Assembly (NCBI RefSeq): GCF_004004555.2 | Contig: NZ_SACP01000023.1 | Location: 27,604 to 91,603, forward strand | Reading direction: 5' to 3' | Length of the DNA: 64,000 nt | Origin: Methylobacterium oryzihabitans | GTDB taxonomy: Bacteria > Pseudomonadota > Alphaproteobacteria > Rhizobiales > Beijerinckiaceae | In this document: piece by piece, positions 1 through 8,416 of the stretch | Position numbering within the stretch: the stretch's first letter is position 1 | Layout of the letters: each line of letters opens with the position of its first letter | Notes under the pieces: generated by a model | What the model saw: only the letters and a program-made list of their open reading frames with translations | What the model was told of the DNA's origin: nothing | Database searches by the model: none | Translations under genes and position numbers: made by a program

Positions 1-215
1 GTCTCCCCATCGCGTTGAAGACCGCGTTGGCGGCCGCGACGCCGGTGATGCCGATCGCGCTGATGCCCCGCGCGCCGAGGGTAGGCCCCGCAGGTGCCCT
101 GGTTGCAGCCGACCTTGGTGCCGGTCAGGTGCGGGCGCTCCCGCAGCAGATCGAGCAGCGGCACGCGGGCATCCCCGGGCGGGGCGACCCCGGCCCCGTT
201 GACCCCGATGGCCAT
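1..215 (-). pseudogene. Remnant of xanthine dehydrogenase-family genes (small/large subunit fusion)
   Basis: Read leftward from an ATG at 213-215, the frame gives the start of a 2Fe-2S small subunit of the xanthine/aldehyde oxidase family: PLLDLLRERPHLTGTKVGCN followed by QGTCGA, the first cluster-binding cysteines. Around position 83 the homology stops. In another frame the rest (about 78 to 1) reads LGARGISAIGITGVAAANAV, the conserved C-terminal segment of the molybdenum-binding large subunit. The middle of both subunits is therefore missing and the two ends are joined out of frame. It runs off the left edge. It lies 69 bp downstream of the MarR gene on the same strand. The motifs are seen directly; an internal deletion of a former operon is inferred. 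Confidence 0.7.
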
Positions 216-284
216 CGAACGTCCTCGGCATCTCCGGCCCCTATCACAGGGCGCGACACACAGATATGACGAAGTTCGGATTAT

Positions 285-716
285 TCAATCTTCGTGGCAT
301 GCGATTTTCGCCACCATGCGGATGAACGCGTCGCGCTCGTCCGGTGCCAGCCGCGCGAGCATCGTCCGGTTGAGGGCGTCGTACGCGTTGCTCTGCGCCG
401 CGGCCCGCGCCGCGCCGTCCTCGGACAGGCGGAGCGCGACCGCCCGCCGGTCTCCTTCGATCCGGTGCCGTTCGAGAAGCCCCCGCTTGGCCAGGCGGTC
501 GGTCGCGGACGAGATGGTCGTGACGGCCAGGCCGAGGTAGCGCGCGATGTCGGTCGGCCCGCAATCCGGGTTCTGCGCGACGTACAGCAGGGTCTGCACG
601 TCGAGTTCGTTGAGCGGCCGTTCGGAGCGTCCGGCATCGGCGAGCTTGTAGCGCCGCACGAAGGCCTGGAACGCGGCACCGAGCGTGGCGATCTGATCGG
701 CGGTGGGCGTCGTCAT
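285..716 (-). CDS. MarR-family transcriptional regulator
   Basis: The product is 143 residues, the usual MarR length. The centre (about residues 50-90) has the winged-helix signature: DIARYLGLAVTTISSATDRL followed by the wing segment RHRIEGDRRAVALRLSEDG. Such dimers usually repress neighbouring enzyme or efflux genes and are released by aromatic or oxidising ligands. Downstream on the same strand lies the dehydrogenase remnant, so its original target may be lost. The upstream gap (717-1295) contains several TTGC/GCAA inverted repeats that could be its operators. The family call is firm; the ligand is unknown. Confidence 0.9.
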   Translation of the reverse strand: MTTPTADQIATLGAAFQAFVRRYKLADAGRSERPLNELDVQTLLYVAQNPDCGPTDIARYLGLAVTTISSATDRLAKRGLLERHRIEGDRRAVALRLSEDGAARAAAQSNAYDALNRTMLARLAPDERDAFIRMVAKIACHED

Positions 717-827
717 GCCGCCCGCATACCGCGCCCCTCGGGCACGGACAATTTGGCCGGTCGCGGATTGGCGAGTCGCATCGACCGTGCATCACCGCCC
801 GCGCGCACGGGGCGGAACTTTTGCGCT

Positions 828-879
828 GCAACAACGCTTGTTGCGTTGCACAGCGCGCGACTCCGCCGCTGTGCAACGC
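828..879. promoter_or_regulatory. Nested TTGC/GCAA inverted repeats
   Basis: Two overlapping perfect dyads lie just before the small RNA candidate. GCAACA (828-833) pairs with TGTTGC (839-844), and GCGTTGCACAGCG (843-855) pairs with CGCTGTGCAACGC (867-879), a 13-bp stem with an 11-nt gap. They may be regulator binding sites, for example for the nearby MarR protein, or a 5' hairpin of the transcript. Confidence 0.5.
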
Positions 880-945
880 GCCCATCCGGGCGTTTCCTCC
901 CTATACTCGAGGCCGTCTCCGGCACACGGAGCGGCCTTCTTTTTT
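877..945 (+). ncRNA. Candidate alpha-r8/MmgR (suhB-type) small RNA
   Basis: There is a small hairpin (CGCCC 879-883, loop, GGGCG 888-892), then the single-stranded core TTTCCTCCCT (893-902), then an intrinsic terminator (stem 911-934, T-run to 945). The TTTCCTCCCT anti-Shine-Dalgarno core between two hairpins is, as I know the family, the hallmark of the alphaproteobacterial MmgR/alpha-r8 sRNAs (Rfam suhB). A second copy with the identical 15-mer GGGCGTTTCCTCCCT lies in the prophage at 62236-62292. The 5' end is not determined; the region upstream (828-879) is full of dyads. Expression is inferred. Confidence 0.75.
911..945 (+). terminator. Rho-independent terminator of the sRNA
   Basis: GGCCGTCTCCG (911-921) pairs with CGGAGCGGCC (927-936 region) with one bulged base and a short loop. 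It is followed by TTCTTTTTT (937-945), a rare T-rich run in this GC-rich DNA. Confidence 0.8.
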
Positions 946-1191
946 CGCGACACGATCTCGCGGCACGTCTGGCGTCTGGATCCAGGATCTCCGTCCGCCG
1001 TCGCTCCAGTCGCGTAGGCCCGTTCGGGCCCGGATAAGGGGTGCTTCCCGAGTTCGATACGATGGACACACAGTCGATTATGCAGACTTGCGTGGGCAAG
1101 CCAACGCTTCGTCCGCTTAGGTTGCTGTGTTGTCGCAGATTTTTGTCGCAAAACCGGTGGGCACTTTTGCGAAATCTGCTTGGGCACTCAC

Positions 1192-1280
1192 AAGCCCGCA
1201 CGGTGCGTGAGCAGATCCGGTCTCCGCATCGCTCGGCGATCCCGCGGGGATCGCCGAGCGATCAACCGAAAACCTGCCTT
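1192..1280 (+). repeat. REP-like palindromic element, copy 1
   Basis: This shares AGCCCGC.CGG, a GAGC segment, CCGCATCGC and CGAGCGATC with the copies at 20043-20133, 28273-28399 and 41481-41606. It contains the near-perfect palindrome GCTCGGCGATCCC/GGGGATCGCCGAGC at about 1231-1259. The rest of the 717-1295 gap (946-1191) holds no gene that I can support. Confidence 0.6.
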
Positions 1281-1295
1281 CAGCCCGCCCCGCGG

Positions 1296-1661
1296 TCAGT
1301 GCGTATCGGCGTACCAGACGAGCGGCCCGGGCTGGCGCAGTGGACGCGGGGGGCGATACGGCGCAGGCCAGGCCGACAAGGGCGCCGGCGCGGGGGGCTC
1401 GGGCCGCCCCTCGACCTCCTGCCCGAGCAGCCGCATGGCCGCCGCGCGGGTGTGGCCGTCCGCGATGGCGGACGCGCCGGAGGCGTCCGGCACAGGCCGG
1501 CCGTGGCGCGTCTCGAAGCGGCGCAGGAGCGCGTGGGCCACGAGGCTGAAGGTGAGGCTGCTCAAGCCCACGATCGCCGGCCACCACGGCGGTCCGTCGT
1601 GGAAGGTCCACGCGACCGACAGAAGAAGCCCGCTCAGCCCCGCCGACGCTACGAAAACCAT
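1296..1661 (-). CDS. Small membrane protein of unknown function
   Basis: The product is 121 residues. Two hydrophobic segments at the N-terminus (about residues 1-20 and 28-48) are separated by a short tryptophan-rich turn (FHDGPPWWP). A hydrophilic, proline-rich C-terminal tail follows. A strong ribosome binding site (GGGAAGGAA) precedes the ATG, which supports a real gene. It stands alone between the REP element and the LysR gene. I do not recognise a family. Confidence 0.6.
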   Translation of the reverse strand: MVFVASAGLSGLLLSVAWTFHDGPPWWPAIVGLSSLTFSLVAHALLRRFETRHGRPVPDASGASAIADGHTRAAAMRLLGQEVEGRPEPPAPAPLSAWPAPYRPPRPLRQPGPLVWYADTH

Positions 1662-1779
1662 GTTCCTTCCCTTGTCTCCAGCAGACTAGCAGGGGCGGTC
1701 CCCACTGGCTCGCGAGACTTGAGGAAGTGGTGTGCGCCGCCTTAAGCGTCCTCGTCCACCCCGACGCGGCCGACCTCGA

Positions 1780-2727
1780 TCACCCCTCCCGGTCGACGAG
1801 CGTGACGCCCTGCCACTGCTCGGTGAGCACCAGTTCCCGCGCGATCTCCCGCACCTCGCGGGCGACCACGGCGGCGGCCGGCGACAGCAGGTCGGCATTG
1901 ATCGAGTAGAGGTAGTTGGTCCGGCTGAGCCGGGCATCGGTGATCGCGAGCGCGCGCCAGTCCTTGCGGCGCTTGCCGCCCAGCCGCAGCGACGACAGCG
2001 GCTTGATGGTGACGCCGATCCCCTCGTAGACGCAGCTCATCACCAGCGACAGCGAATCGATCTCCGCCACGACGTAGGCCGAGAGGTTGCGGGCCTCGAA
2101 CTCGGCGGCGATGCGCCGGCGCAGGCCGTGGGTCGCCGTCGGCAGGATCAGCGGCAGCGCCGCCGCCTCGGCGAGGGTCAGGCTGGTGCGCTCGTGGGCG
2201 ACCAGCGGGCTGCTGCTCGGCAGGATGACGAACAGCTCCTCCTCCAGGAGGACCGTGGACGGGAAGTCGGAGGAGACGTCGCTGTTGAACAGGATCGCGA
2301 GGTCGAGCTGGCACAGCCGGATCATGTGGGTCAGGTGGCCGCTCATGCCCTCTACGACGTTCAGCATGATGCCGGGGAAGCGGGTGCGGATGCGCCGGAC
2401 CAGCGGCGTGCCGATCGCCTGGACGGTGGTGGCCGGCAGGCCGATCGAGACCATGCCCTGCACGTCGCCGGAATCCTGCCGCGCGATCGAGAGGGCGTGA
2501 TCGAGCTGGCGCAGCATGAAGCGCGCGTGGTGGTAGAGCGCGAGGCCGTTCTCGGTCGGCGTCACCCCGCGGGTCGAGCGGTTCAGCAGCGGCCGCCCGA
2601 CCTCGTCCTCGAGCTTGGCGAGTTGCTGGCTCAAGGCCGGCTGCGCCACGTACAGGCTGCGCGACGCCTTCGACAGGCTCCCGCTCTCGACGATCTGCGC
2701 GAAGTAGCGAAGCTGCCGGAAATCCAT
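1780..2727 (-). CDS. LysR-family regulator, NAC-like
   Basis: The product is 315 residues, full length for the family. The N-terminal helix-turn-helix (residues 1-65) reads MDFRQLRYFAQIVESGSLS, then QPALSQQLAKLEDE and TRGVTPTENG, which resembles NAC/Cbl-type LysR proteins. The remainder is the two-lobed periplasmic-binding-protein-like effector domain. The gene is divergent from the aldehyde dehydrogenase at 2866, the usual arrangement of a LysR activator and its target operon. An ATA-N9-TAT motif, the NAC consensus, lies in the shared gap. Control of the 2.9-16.6 kb cluster is inferred; the effector is unknown. Confidence 0.92.
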   Translation of the reverse strand: MDFRQLRYFAQIVESGSLSKASRSLYVAQPALSQQLAKLEDEVGRPLLNRSTRGVTPTENGLALYHHARFMLRQLDHALSIARQDSGDVQGMVSIGLPATTVQAIGTPLVRRIRTRFPGIMLNVVEGMSGHLTHMIRLCQLDLAILFNSDVSSDFPSTVLLEEELFVILPSSSPLVAHERTSLTLAEAAALPLILPTATHGLRRRIAAEFEARNLSAYVVAEIDSLSLVMSCVYEGIGVTIKPLSSLRLGGKRRKDWRALAITDARLSRTNYLYSINADLLSPAAAVVAREVREIARELVLTEQWQGVTLVDREG

Positions 2728-2758
2728 GGTCCTCCCCCGGGGCGCCGGTCGCGAGGCT

Positions 2759-2773
2759 ATATGCGCCGCTTAT
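2759..2773. promoter_or_regulatory. ATA-N9-TAT LysR/NAC-type box
   Basis: ATA at 2759-2761 and TAT at 2771-2773 form the dyad recognised by NAC-type LysR proteins. It sits 31 bp before the regulator start and 93 bp before the aldehyde dehydrogenase start, so it could serve autoregulation and activation. Confidence 0.45.
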
Positions 2774-2865
2774 GGCCCACAACGGAAAACGGTATTTCGA
2801 GGGGGAAGCGCGCTGGGCCTAGTGTGCCGGCAACGAAACGCGACCACGGGGGAGGGCAATCGGCG

Positions 2866-4296
2866 ATGCAGGATCGCGTGCGGCACGACGGCCGGCTCCT
2901 GGTGGCCGGCGAGTGGACGGGCGGCGAGACCGTCGCGCCCGTCCTCGACAAGTACCGCCTGGCGCCCTTCGCGCAGGTCGACCTGCCCGGGCGCGAGCAG
3001 GTCCGGTCATGCGTCGCCGCCGCCGAGGCCGCCTACCGCGCCGCCGCGCTCGACGCTCACGGCCGCGGCGCGGTGCTCGACCGGACCGCGGCGATCATCG
3101 AGGCGCGCGGCGAGGAGTTGGTCGAGATCCTGCGCCGGGAGGCCGGGTTCCCGCGCGCCGATGCCGCCAACGAGGTCCGGCGCTGCGCCGCGACCTTCCG
3201 GCTCTCGGCCGAGGAGGCGCGGCGATTCGGCGGCGAGATGGTGCCGATCGAGGGCGCCGGCGGCCAGACCGGCCGCCTCGGTTTCACCCTGCGCGTCCCC
3301 CTCGGCGTCGTCTGCGCCATCACACCGTTCAACGCGCCGCTCAACACGGTGGCGCACAAGGTCGGGCCGGCGCTCGCGGCCGGCAACGCCGTGGTGCTGA
3401 AGCCTTCACTGCACACGCCGCTCTCGGCCTGCGTCATGGCCGAGGCGCTGCTCGAGGCGGGCCTGCCGCCGGGCCTGATCTCGGTCCTGCACGGCGGCGC
3501 CGAGGTGGCGCAGTGGCTGCTCGACGAGCCGGCCATCCGCTTCTACGCCTTCACCGGCAGCACCGAGGCCGGCCGGGCGATCCAGCAGCGGGCGGGCCTG
3601 CGCCGCACCCAGATGGAGCTCGGCTCGATCGCGCATTGCATCCTGTGCGCCGATGCCGACCTCGACGCGGCGCTGCCGAAGATCGTCAATGCCAGCTTCC
3701 GCAAGGCGGGGCAGGTCTGCACCTCGATCCAGATGCTTCTCGTCGCGCGCTCGCGCCTCGCCGAGGTCGAGGAGCGCCTGACCGAACGGGTGGCGGCCCT
3801 GCCGTTCGGCGATCCCGGCGAGGCCGGCACCGTGGTCGGCCCGGTGGTCAGCGAGGATGCCGCCCGCCGGATCGAATCCTGGATCGCCGAGGCGGTCGCG
3901 GGCGGGGCGCGGCGCCTCGCCGGCGGCGGGCGCGTCGGCGCGGTCGTGCCGCCGACCCTGCTCGCCGACGTGCCCGCCGCCACGCCCCTCGGCTGCCGGG
4001 AGGTGTTCGGGCCGGTCCTGTGCGTGGCGCCCTTCGACACACTCGACGAGGCGATCGCCCGGGTGAACGCGACGCCCTACGGCCTCGCCGCCGGGCTGTT
4101 CACGAGCCATCTCGGGTCGGCGCTCGCGGCGGTGCGGCGGCTCGAGGTCGGCGGCGTCCACGTCAACGAGACGCCGAGCTCGCGGGTCGACGCCATGCCC
4201 TACGGCGGCACCAAGGACAGCGGCTTCGGCCGCGAGGGACCGCACTACGCCGTTCGCGAGATGAGCGAAGAGCGTATGATTACGCTTCTGCCTTGA
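2866..4296 (+). CDS. NAD(P)-dependent aldehyde dehydrogenase
   Basis: The product is 476 residues, normal for the superfamily. It would oxidise an aldehyde to the acid with NAD(P)+. Visible features are the cofactor region (ITPFNAPLN, GNAVVLKPS), FTGSTEAG, the general-base glutamate in MELGS (about residue 251), the catalytic cysteine in GQVCTS (about 285) and the late EVFGPVL motif. The ATG at 2866 is chosen because GGGGGAGG precedes it; the frame stays open far upstream but without a start signal. It is the first gene of a long co-directional run, and the ThDP enzyme starts 28 bp after it. The substrate is not evident. Confidence 0.93.
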   Translation: MQDRVRHDGRLLVAGEWTGGETVAPVLDKYRLAPFAQVDLPGREQVRSCVAAAEAAYRAAALDAHGRGAVLDRTAAIIEARGEELVEILRREAGFPRADAANEVRRCAATFRLSAEEARRFGGEMVPIEGAGGQTGRLGFTLRVPLGVVCAITPFNAPLNTVAHKVGPALAAGNAVVLKPSLHTPLSACVMAEALLEAGLPPGLISVLHGGAEVAQWLLDEPAIRFYAFTGSTEAGRAIQQRAGLRRTQMELGSIAHCILCADADLDAALPKIVNASFRKAGQVCTSIQMLLVARSRLAEVEERLTERVAALPFGDPGEAGTVVGPVVSEDAARRIESWIAEAVAGGARRLAGGGRVGAVVPPTLLADVPAATPLGCREVFGPVLCVAPFDTLDEAIARVNATPYGLAAGLFTSHLGSALAAVRRLEVGGVHVNETPSSRVDAMPYGGTKDSGFGREGPHYAVREMSEERMITLLP

Positions 4297-4324
4297 ACGA
4301 TGAACCGGCACGGGAAGTTGTGAC

Positions 4325-6115
4325 ATGCGTTCCATGAAGGGCGGCGAGGTCATCGCCGAATATCTCGTCCAGCAGAAGGTGCCGTTCGTCTTCGGCATCT
4401 GCGGGCACGGCAATGTCGGCATCCTCGATGCGCTGCACGCGGTGCGGGACCGGGTGACCCTGGTGTCGCCGCGCCACGAGCAGTGCGCCGGCCACATGGC
4501 CGACGCCTATTTCCGCGTCCGGCACCGGCCGGTGGCGACCCTGACCTCGACCGGGCCGGGCTCGGCCAACATGGTGATGTCGCTCGCCACCGCCCTGTCG
4601 GATTCCTCGGCCTTCCTGGCGATCACCGCCAACGTGCCGACCTCGCAGGCCAACCGGGCGCCGTTCCAGGAACTCTACGCCCACAACCAGGCCGACTTCG
4701 CCCAGGTGCTGCGGCCGGTGGTCAAGCGCAGCTTCCAGCCGAGCCGGGTCGACATGCTGCCGCTGGCCCTGCGGCAGGGCTTCGACACGATGACGACCGG
4801 CCGCCCCGGCCCTGTCAACCTCGACATCCCCTACAACGTCTTCCAGGAGGAGGCCGAGGTCGCGCTGCCGCCGGCCTCGCCCGGTCACGGCCACCACCGG
4901 CCGGCGGCGGGGGAGGCAGACCTCGCCCGCGCGGTCGACCTGCTGGCGGCGGCGCGCCGGCCGGTGCTGTTCATCGGCCAGGGGACCTCGCTCTCCGGGG
5001 CGGGTCCGGAGATCGCCGCGCTCCAGCAGCGCCTCGGGATCCCGGTCATCACCTCGCCCAACGGCATGGGCTGCGTGCCGGCCGACGATCCGCTGACCCT
5101 CGGCTTCATCGGCCGCAACGGCGCCTATCCGGCCAACCAGGCCGGCCGCCATGCCGACCTCGTCCTGTGCATCGGCACCCGCTTCGACGACCGCTCGTCG
5201 TCGTCCTGGCACCCGGGCTATTCCTGGAACTTCCCGGAGACGCAGCTGATCCAGGTCGACATCGACCCGGCGGAACTCGGCCGCAACTACCCGCCGACGC
5301 TCGGCATCATCGCCGACGCCAAGACCTTCGCCGGCCAGCTCGGAGCCGCGGTCGCGGGCCGCCGCGACCTGTCGCGCGAGACCTTCGCGGCGTGGCGGGA
5401 CGAGGTCGCCGGCTGGCGGGCGGAGTGGGAGGCGTTCGTGCGCCCGAACTTCGGCGCGATCACCACGCCGATCCGGCCCGAATACGTCGTCGGCACGCTC
5501 CAGGCGGTATTGCCGGAGGACGTGATCCTGTCGCTCGATTCCGGCGTCCATCACAACTGGTTCATGCAGTTCTGGCAGGCGCGGCGCCCGAGCAGCATGC
5601 TCAACAGCTGGGGCTACTCGTCGATGGGCTTCGGCGTCTGCGGGGTGCTCGGGGCCCAGCTCGCCGCGCCGGACCGTCCCTGCGTCGCGGTGGTCGGCGA
5701 CGGCGGCTTCATGATGGCGCCCTACGTCGTGGCGACGGCGGTCGAGTACGGCCTGCCCTGCGTCTGGATCGTGTGGAACAACTTCGCCTGGGGGGCGATC
5801 CGCGACCTGCAATACGGCCTGTTCGACGGCCGCGAGCACGGCACCGCCTTCTACAAGGGCAACCAGGGCCCGGGCGGCGAGCGCTACAACCCGGATTTCG
5901 CCGCCTGGGCCCGGGCCTGCGGCGCCGACGGCGTGACCGTGACCCGCAGCGAGGATCTCGCCGGCGCGGTCGAGGCGGCGGTGGCCGCCCGCCGGCCCTG
6001 CGTCATCGACGTCCACGTCGATGCGGAGGTGCGGCCGCCCTCGACCGGCACCTGGCAGCTCCCGCCGATTCCGTACAAGGAGCCGGTCTTCGGCGGGCCC
6101 TACCGCCCCGCCTGA
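4325..6115 (+). CDS. Thiamine-diphosphate-dependent enzyme, acetolactate-synthase-like
   Basis: The product is 596 residues with the three-domain architecture of the acetolactate synthase/benzoylformate decarboxylase superfamily. Glu52 in RHEQCAGHMADAY is the conserved cofactor-activating glutamate. The ThDP/Mg motif starts at about residue 458 with GDGGFMM and ends with NNFAWG. These enzymes join or decarboxylate 2-oxo acids. Lying between an aldehyde dehydrogenase and an importer, it may make the aldehyde that the upstream enzyme oxidises; that link is inference. A housekeeping IlvB role is unlikely because no small regulatory subunit gene follows. Confidence 0.9.
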   Translation: MRSMKGGEVIAEYLVQQKVPFVFGICGHGNVGILDALHAVRDRVTLVSPRHEQCAGHMADAYFRVRHRPVATLTSTGPGSANMVMSLATALSDSSAFLAITANVPTSQANRAPFQELYAHNQADFAQVLRPVVKRSFQPSRVDMLPLALRQGFDTMTTGRPGPVNLDIPYNVFQEEAEVALPPASPGHGHHRPAAGEADLARAVDLLAAARRPVLFIGQGTSLSGAGPEIAALQQRLGIPVITSPNGMGCVPADDPLTLGFIGRNGAYPANQAGRHADLVLCIGTRFDDRSSSSWHPGYSWNFPETQLIQVDIDPAELGRNYPPTLGIIADAKTFAGQLGAAVAGRRDLSRETFAAWRDEVAGWRAEWEAFVRPNFGAITTPIRPEYVVGTLQAVLPEDVILSLDSGVHHNWFMQFWQARRPSSMLNSWGYSSMGFGVCGVLGAQLAAPDRPCVAVVGDGGFMMAPYVVATAVEYGLPCVWIVWNNFAWGAIRDLQYGLFDGREHGTAFYKGNQGPGGERYNPDFAAWARACGADGVTVTRSEDLAGAVEAAVAARRPCVIDVHVDAEVRPPSTGTWQLPPIPYKEPVFGGPYRPA

Positions 6116-6237
6116 GGCGGGCTCACCCGGCCACGGGTGCCGCCGGCGGCCGGGTTCCGAAGGCGTGGTGCAGACCGGGACGGCAAGATCCCGGCGCCCG
6201 CAAAACAGACAAGATCCGACCTGGGAAGGAAACCCCG

Positions 6238-7464
6238 ATGAGAACGCTCCGCGAGATGCGGCGGCTCGTGCACGCCGCCGTCACGACCGCCCTGGCGCTG
6301 GCCGGCGGCTCCGCCCTGGCCCAGGAGACCGGCCCGGTCCGGATCGGCATGATCTACGCCAAGCAGGGGCCCGGCGCCTCGATCGGCGAGTATCTCCAGC
6401 GCGGCAGCACCCTCGCGGTCGAGCAGGCCGGCCGCAAGGTCCTGGGCCGCCCGATCGAGCTGGTCTGGCTCGACGAGCCCAACCCGCAGGTGTCGCAGCA
6501 GAACATGCAGCGGCTGATCGACGAGAACAAGGTCGTGGCGGTGGTCGGCGGCAACTACAGCTCGTCGGCGCTCGCCATGATGAGCGTCGCCAACCGCGAG
6601 AAGATCCCGCTGATCCTCACCGGTGCTGCGGCGAGCGAGATCACCGGCAAGAACTGCAACCGCTACACCTTCCGCACCCAGGCGACGGTGCCGGTGCAGA
6701 TGCGCGGCCTGATGCCGTTCGTGTCGCAGATCGGCAAGAAGATCTACTTCCTCACCGCCTCCTACGCCTTCGGGCAGGACATCCTGCGCTCGGGGCGGGG
6801 CCTGCTCAAGGAGGTCGGCGCGACCGAGGCCGGTGTCGACGAGGTGCCGGTCAACACCGCCGATTACAGCTCCTACATCCTCAAGATCCGGCAGGCGCGG
6901 CCCGACATCGTGGTGGGCGGCCTCGTGGGCGGCGACTTCTCGAACTACCTCAAGCAGGCCAACGAGATGGGGATGAAGGACCGCATCCCCTACGCGGCGA
7001 TCGCCGTCACCGACACCGACTTCTGGGACGTCGGCCCCCAGGCCTCGGCCGGCATCTACGTCAAGCCCTGGTACTACAACGACCCGTCGAACACCGCCGC
7101 CGAGAAGCGGATGACCGCCGACTTCGAGAAGAAGTACGGCCAGCCGCCCTCCGACAAGACGTGGTCGGGCTGGATCGGCATGCGCGCCCTGCTCGAGGCG
7201 ATCGAGGCCGCGAAGTCGACCGACCCGAAGGCGATCGTCACCGCGCTGGAGCAGTGGAAGAACACCGACGGCGAGATCCCGTTCTTCTTCCGCGACTGGG
7301 ACCACCAGCTCGTCCGCCCGGCGGTGATCGTGCGCGTCAAGAAGGCGATCACCGACAAGTGGGACTTCTTCGACGTGGTCAGGAAGACCTCGGACAGCGA
7401 GGCCGACACGCTGAAGGCCTTCGGCGGCAGGGACGAGATCGGCTGCCAGATGGCGCCGCTCTGA
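6238..7464 (+). CDS. ABC-transporter periplasmic binding protein, Leu/Ile/Val type
   Basis: The product is 408 residues. A signal peptide (about residues 1-28, ending SALA-Q) leads into a type I periplasmic binding fold starting VRIGMIYAKQGPGASIGEYL. Typical marks are the VVAVVGGNYSSSALAM segment and the hinge-region YSSYILKIRQARPD. GGGAAGGAAA precedes the ATG. It would deliver a ligand to the LivH/LivMGF importer encoded next. Members of this family bind amino acids, aromatic acids or other carboxylates, so the ligand cannot be named. A strong hairpin after the stop may raise its expression over the membrane components. Confidence 0.92.
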   Translation: MRTLREMRRLVHAAVTTALALAGGSALAQETGPVRIGMIYAKQGPGASIGEYLQRGSTLAVEQAGRKVLGRPIELVWLDEPNPQVSQQNMQRLIDENKVVAVVGGNYSSSALAMMSVANREKIPLILTGAAASEITGKNCNRYTFRTQATVPVQMRGLMPFVSQIGKKIYFLTASYAFGQDILRSGRGLLKEVGATEAGVDEVPVNTADYSSYILKIRQARPDIVVGGLVGGDFSNYLKQANEMGMKDRIPYAAIAVTDTDFWDVGPQASAGIYVKPWYYNDPSNTAAEKRMTADFEKKYGQPPSDKTWSGWIGMRALLEAIEAAKSTDPKAIVTALEQWKNTDGEIPFFFRDWDHQLVRPAVIVRVKKAITDKWDFFDVVRKTSDSEADTLKAFGGRDEIGCQMAPL

Positions 7465-7474
7465 GCGCCGCCCG

Positions 7475-7498
7475 CAGGACCGTCCTCGGACGGTCCTG
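7475..7498 (+). promoter_or_regulatory. Intercistronic hairpin between binding protein and permease genes
   Basis: CAGGACCGTCC (7475-7485) and GGACGGTCCTG (7488-7498) form a perfect 11-bp stem without a T-run. This is typical of mRNA-stabilising or partial-attenuation hairpins behind binding protein genes. The role is inferred. Confidence 0.6.
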
Positions 7499-7546
7499 AG
7501 CCTTTCCCCGCCCCGGCATTCCGCCGCCTCCCGCACCGGAGCCGTC

Positions 7547-8416
7547 ATGCTCGACATCCTCGTCTCGCAGGTCGCCAACGGCCTCGTGCTCGGCGTCATC
7601 TACGTGCTGATCGCCGTCGGCCTCTCGATCACCTTCGGGCTGCTCGGGGTCATCAACTTCGCGCACGGGGCGTTCTTCGCCCTCGGGGCCTACACCGCCT
7701 GGCAGCTCCACCAGCTCTTCGGCTGGCCGGCGGTGGTGCTGGCGCCGCCGCTGGTCGCCCTCGTCGGCATGGCGGTCGAGGTGACGATCATCCGCCGGCT
7801 CTACGGCAAGGAGCCGCTGCTCAGCCTCATCGTCACCTTCGCGCTCGCCCTGCTGATCGAGGCGCTGATCCGCTTCGCCTGGGGGGCGGACGGCAAGCCG
7901 TTCAACCCTCCGGCGGCCTTCGCCGGCATCGTCGAGGCCGGGCCGCTGCTCATCACCACCTACCGGGTCGCGGTGCTCGTCGCCACCACCGCGACGTTGG
8001 TCGGCCTGTGGGCGTTCCTCGCCTTCACGCCCTACGGCCGCATCCTGCGCGCCGGCAGCCGCGACCCCGAGATGGTCGAGCTGCTCGGCATCAACCTGCC
8101 GCGGGTGCTGACCGCGGTGTTCGGCCTCGGCTGCGGGCTCGCGGCCATCGCCGGGGTGCTGGCGGCGCCGCTCTGGACCGTCTCGCCCTCGATGGCCGCC
8201 AACGCGGTGATGCCGGCCTTCGTGGTCGTGGCGATCGGCGGGCTCGGCTCGTTCCGCGGCGCGGTCGTGGCCGGGCTCGCGGTCGGCATCGTCATGTCGC
8301 TGACCATCCAGTTCAAGGCCGAGGCCGCCGCCGCCTCGATGTACGTCCTCATGTTCGCGGTGATGCTGCTGCGTCCCCGCGGCCTGTTCGGCGAGCGCTG
8401 GGAGCGTTTCGAATGA
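7547..8416 (+). CDS. livH: ABC transporter permease, LivH type
   Basis: The product is 289 residues, about eight hydrophobic segments, the usual LivH length. The opening VANGLVLGVIYVLIAVGLS and the INFAHGAFFALGAY segment are family hallmarks, as is the later GLGSFRGAVVAGLAVG cytoplasmic loop that contacts the ATPase. The ATG overlaps nothing upstream, and the stop overlaps the next start (ATGA at 8413-8416), so the two are translationally coupled. It forms half of the inner-membrane channel with the LivM part of the next protein. The symbol refers to the family, not to a proven branched-chain amino acid substrate. Confidence 0.9.
   Translation: MLDILVSQVANGLVLGVIYVLIAVGLSITFGLLGVINFAHGAFFALGAYTAWQLHQLFGWPAVVLAPPLVALVGMAVEVTIIRRLYGKEPLLSLIVTFALALLIEALIRFAWGADGKPFNPPAAFAGIVEAGPLLITTYRVAVLVATTATLVGLWAFLAFTPYGRILRAGSRDPEMVELLGINLPRVLTAVFGLGCGLAAIAGVLAAPLWTVSPSMAANAVMPAFVVVAIGGLGSFRGAVVAGLAVGIVMSLTIQFKAEAAAASMYVLMFAVMLLRPRGLFGERWERFE

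Noticed and set aside
1732..2865. Upstream extension of the aldehyde dehydrogenase frame
   Set aside because: It is antisense to the LysR gene, and the ATG at 2866 has a strong ribosome binding site and the expected N-terminus.
4325..6115. Housekeeping acetolactate synthase IlvB
   Set aside because: No ilvN or ilvC gene follows, and the gene lies in a catabolic operon; only the broader ThDP family call is supported.
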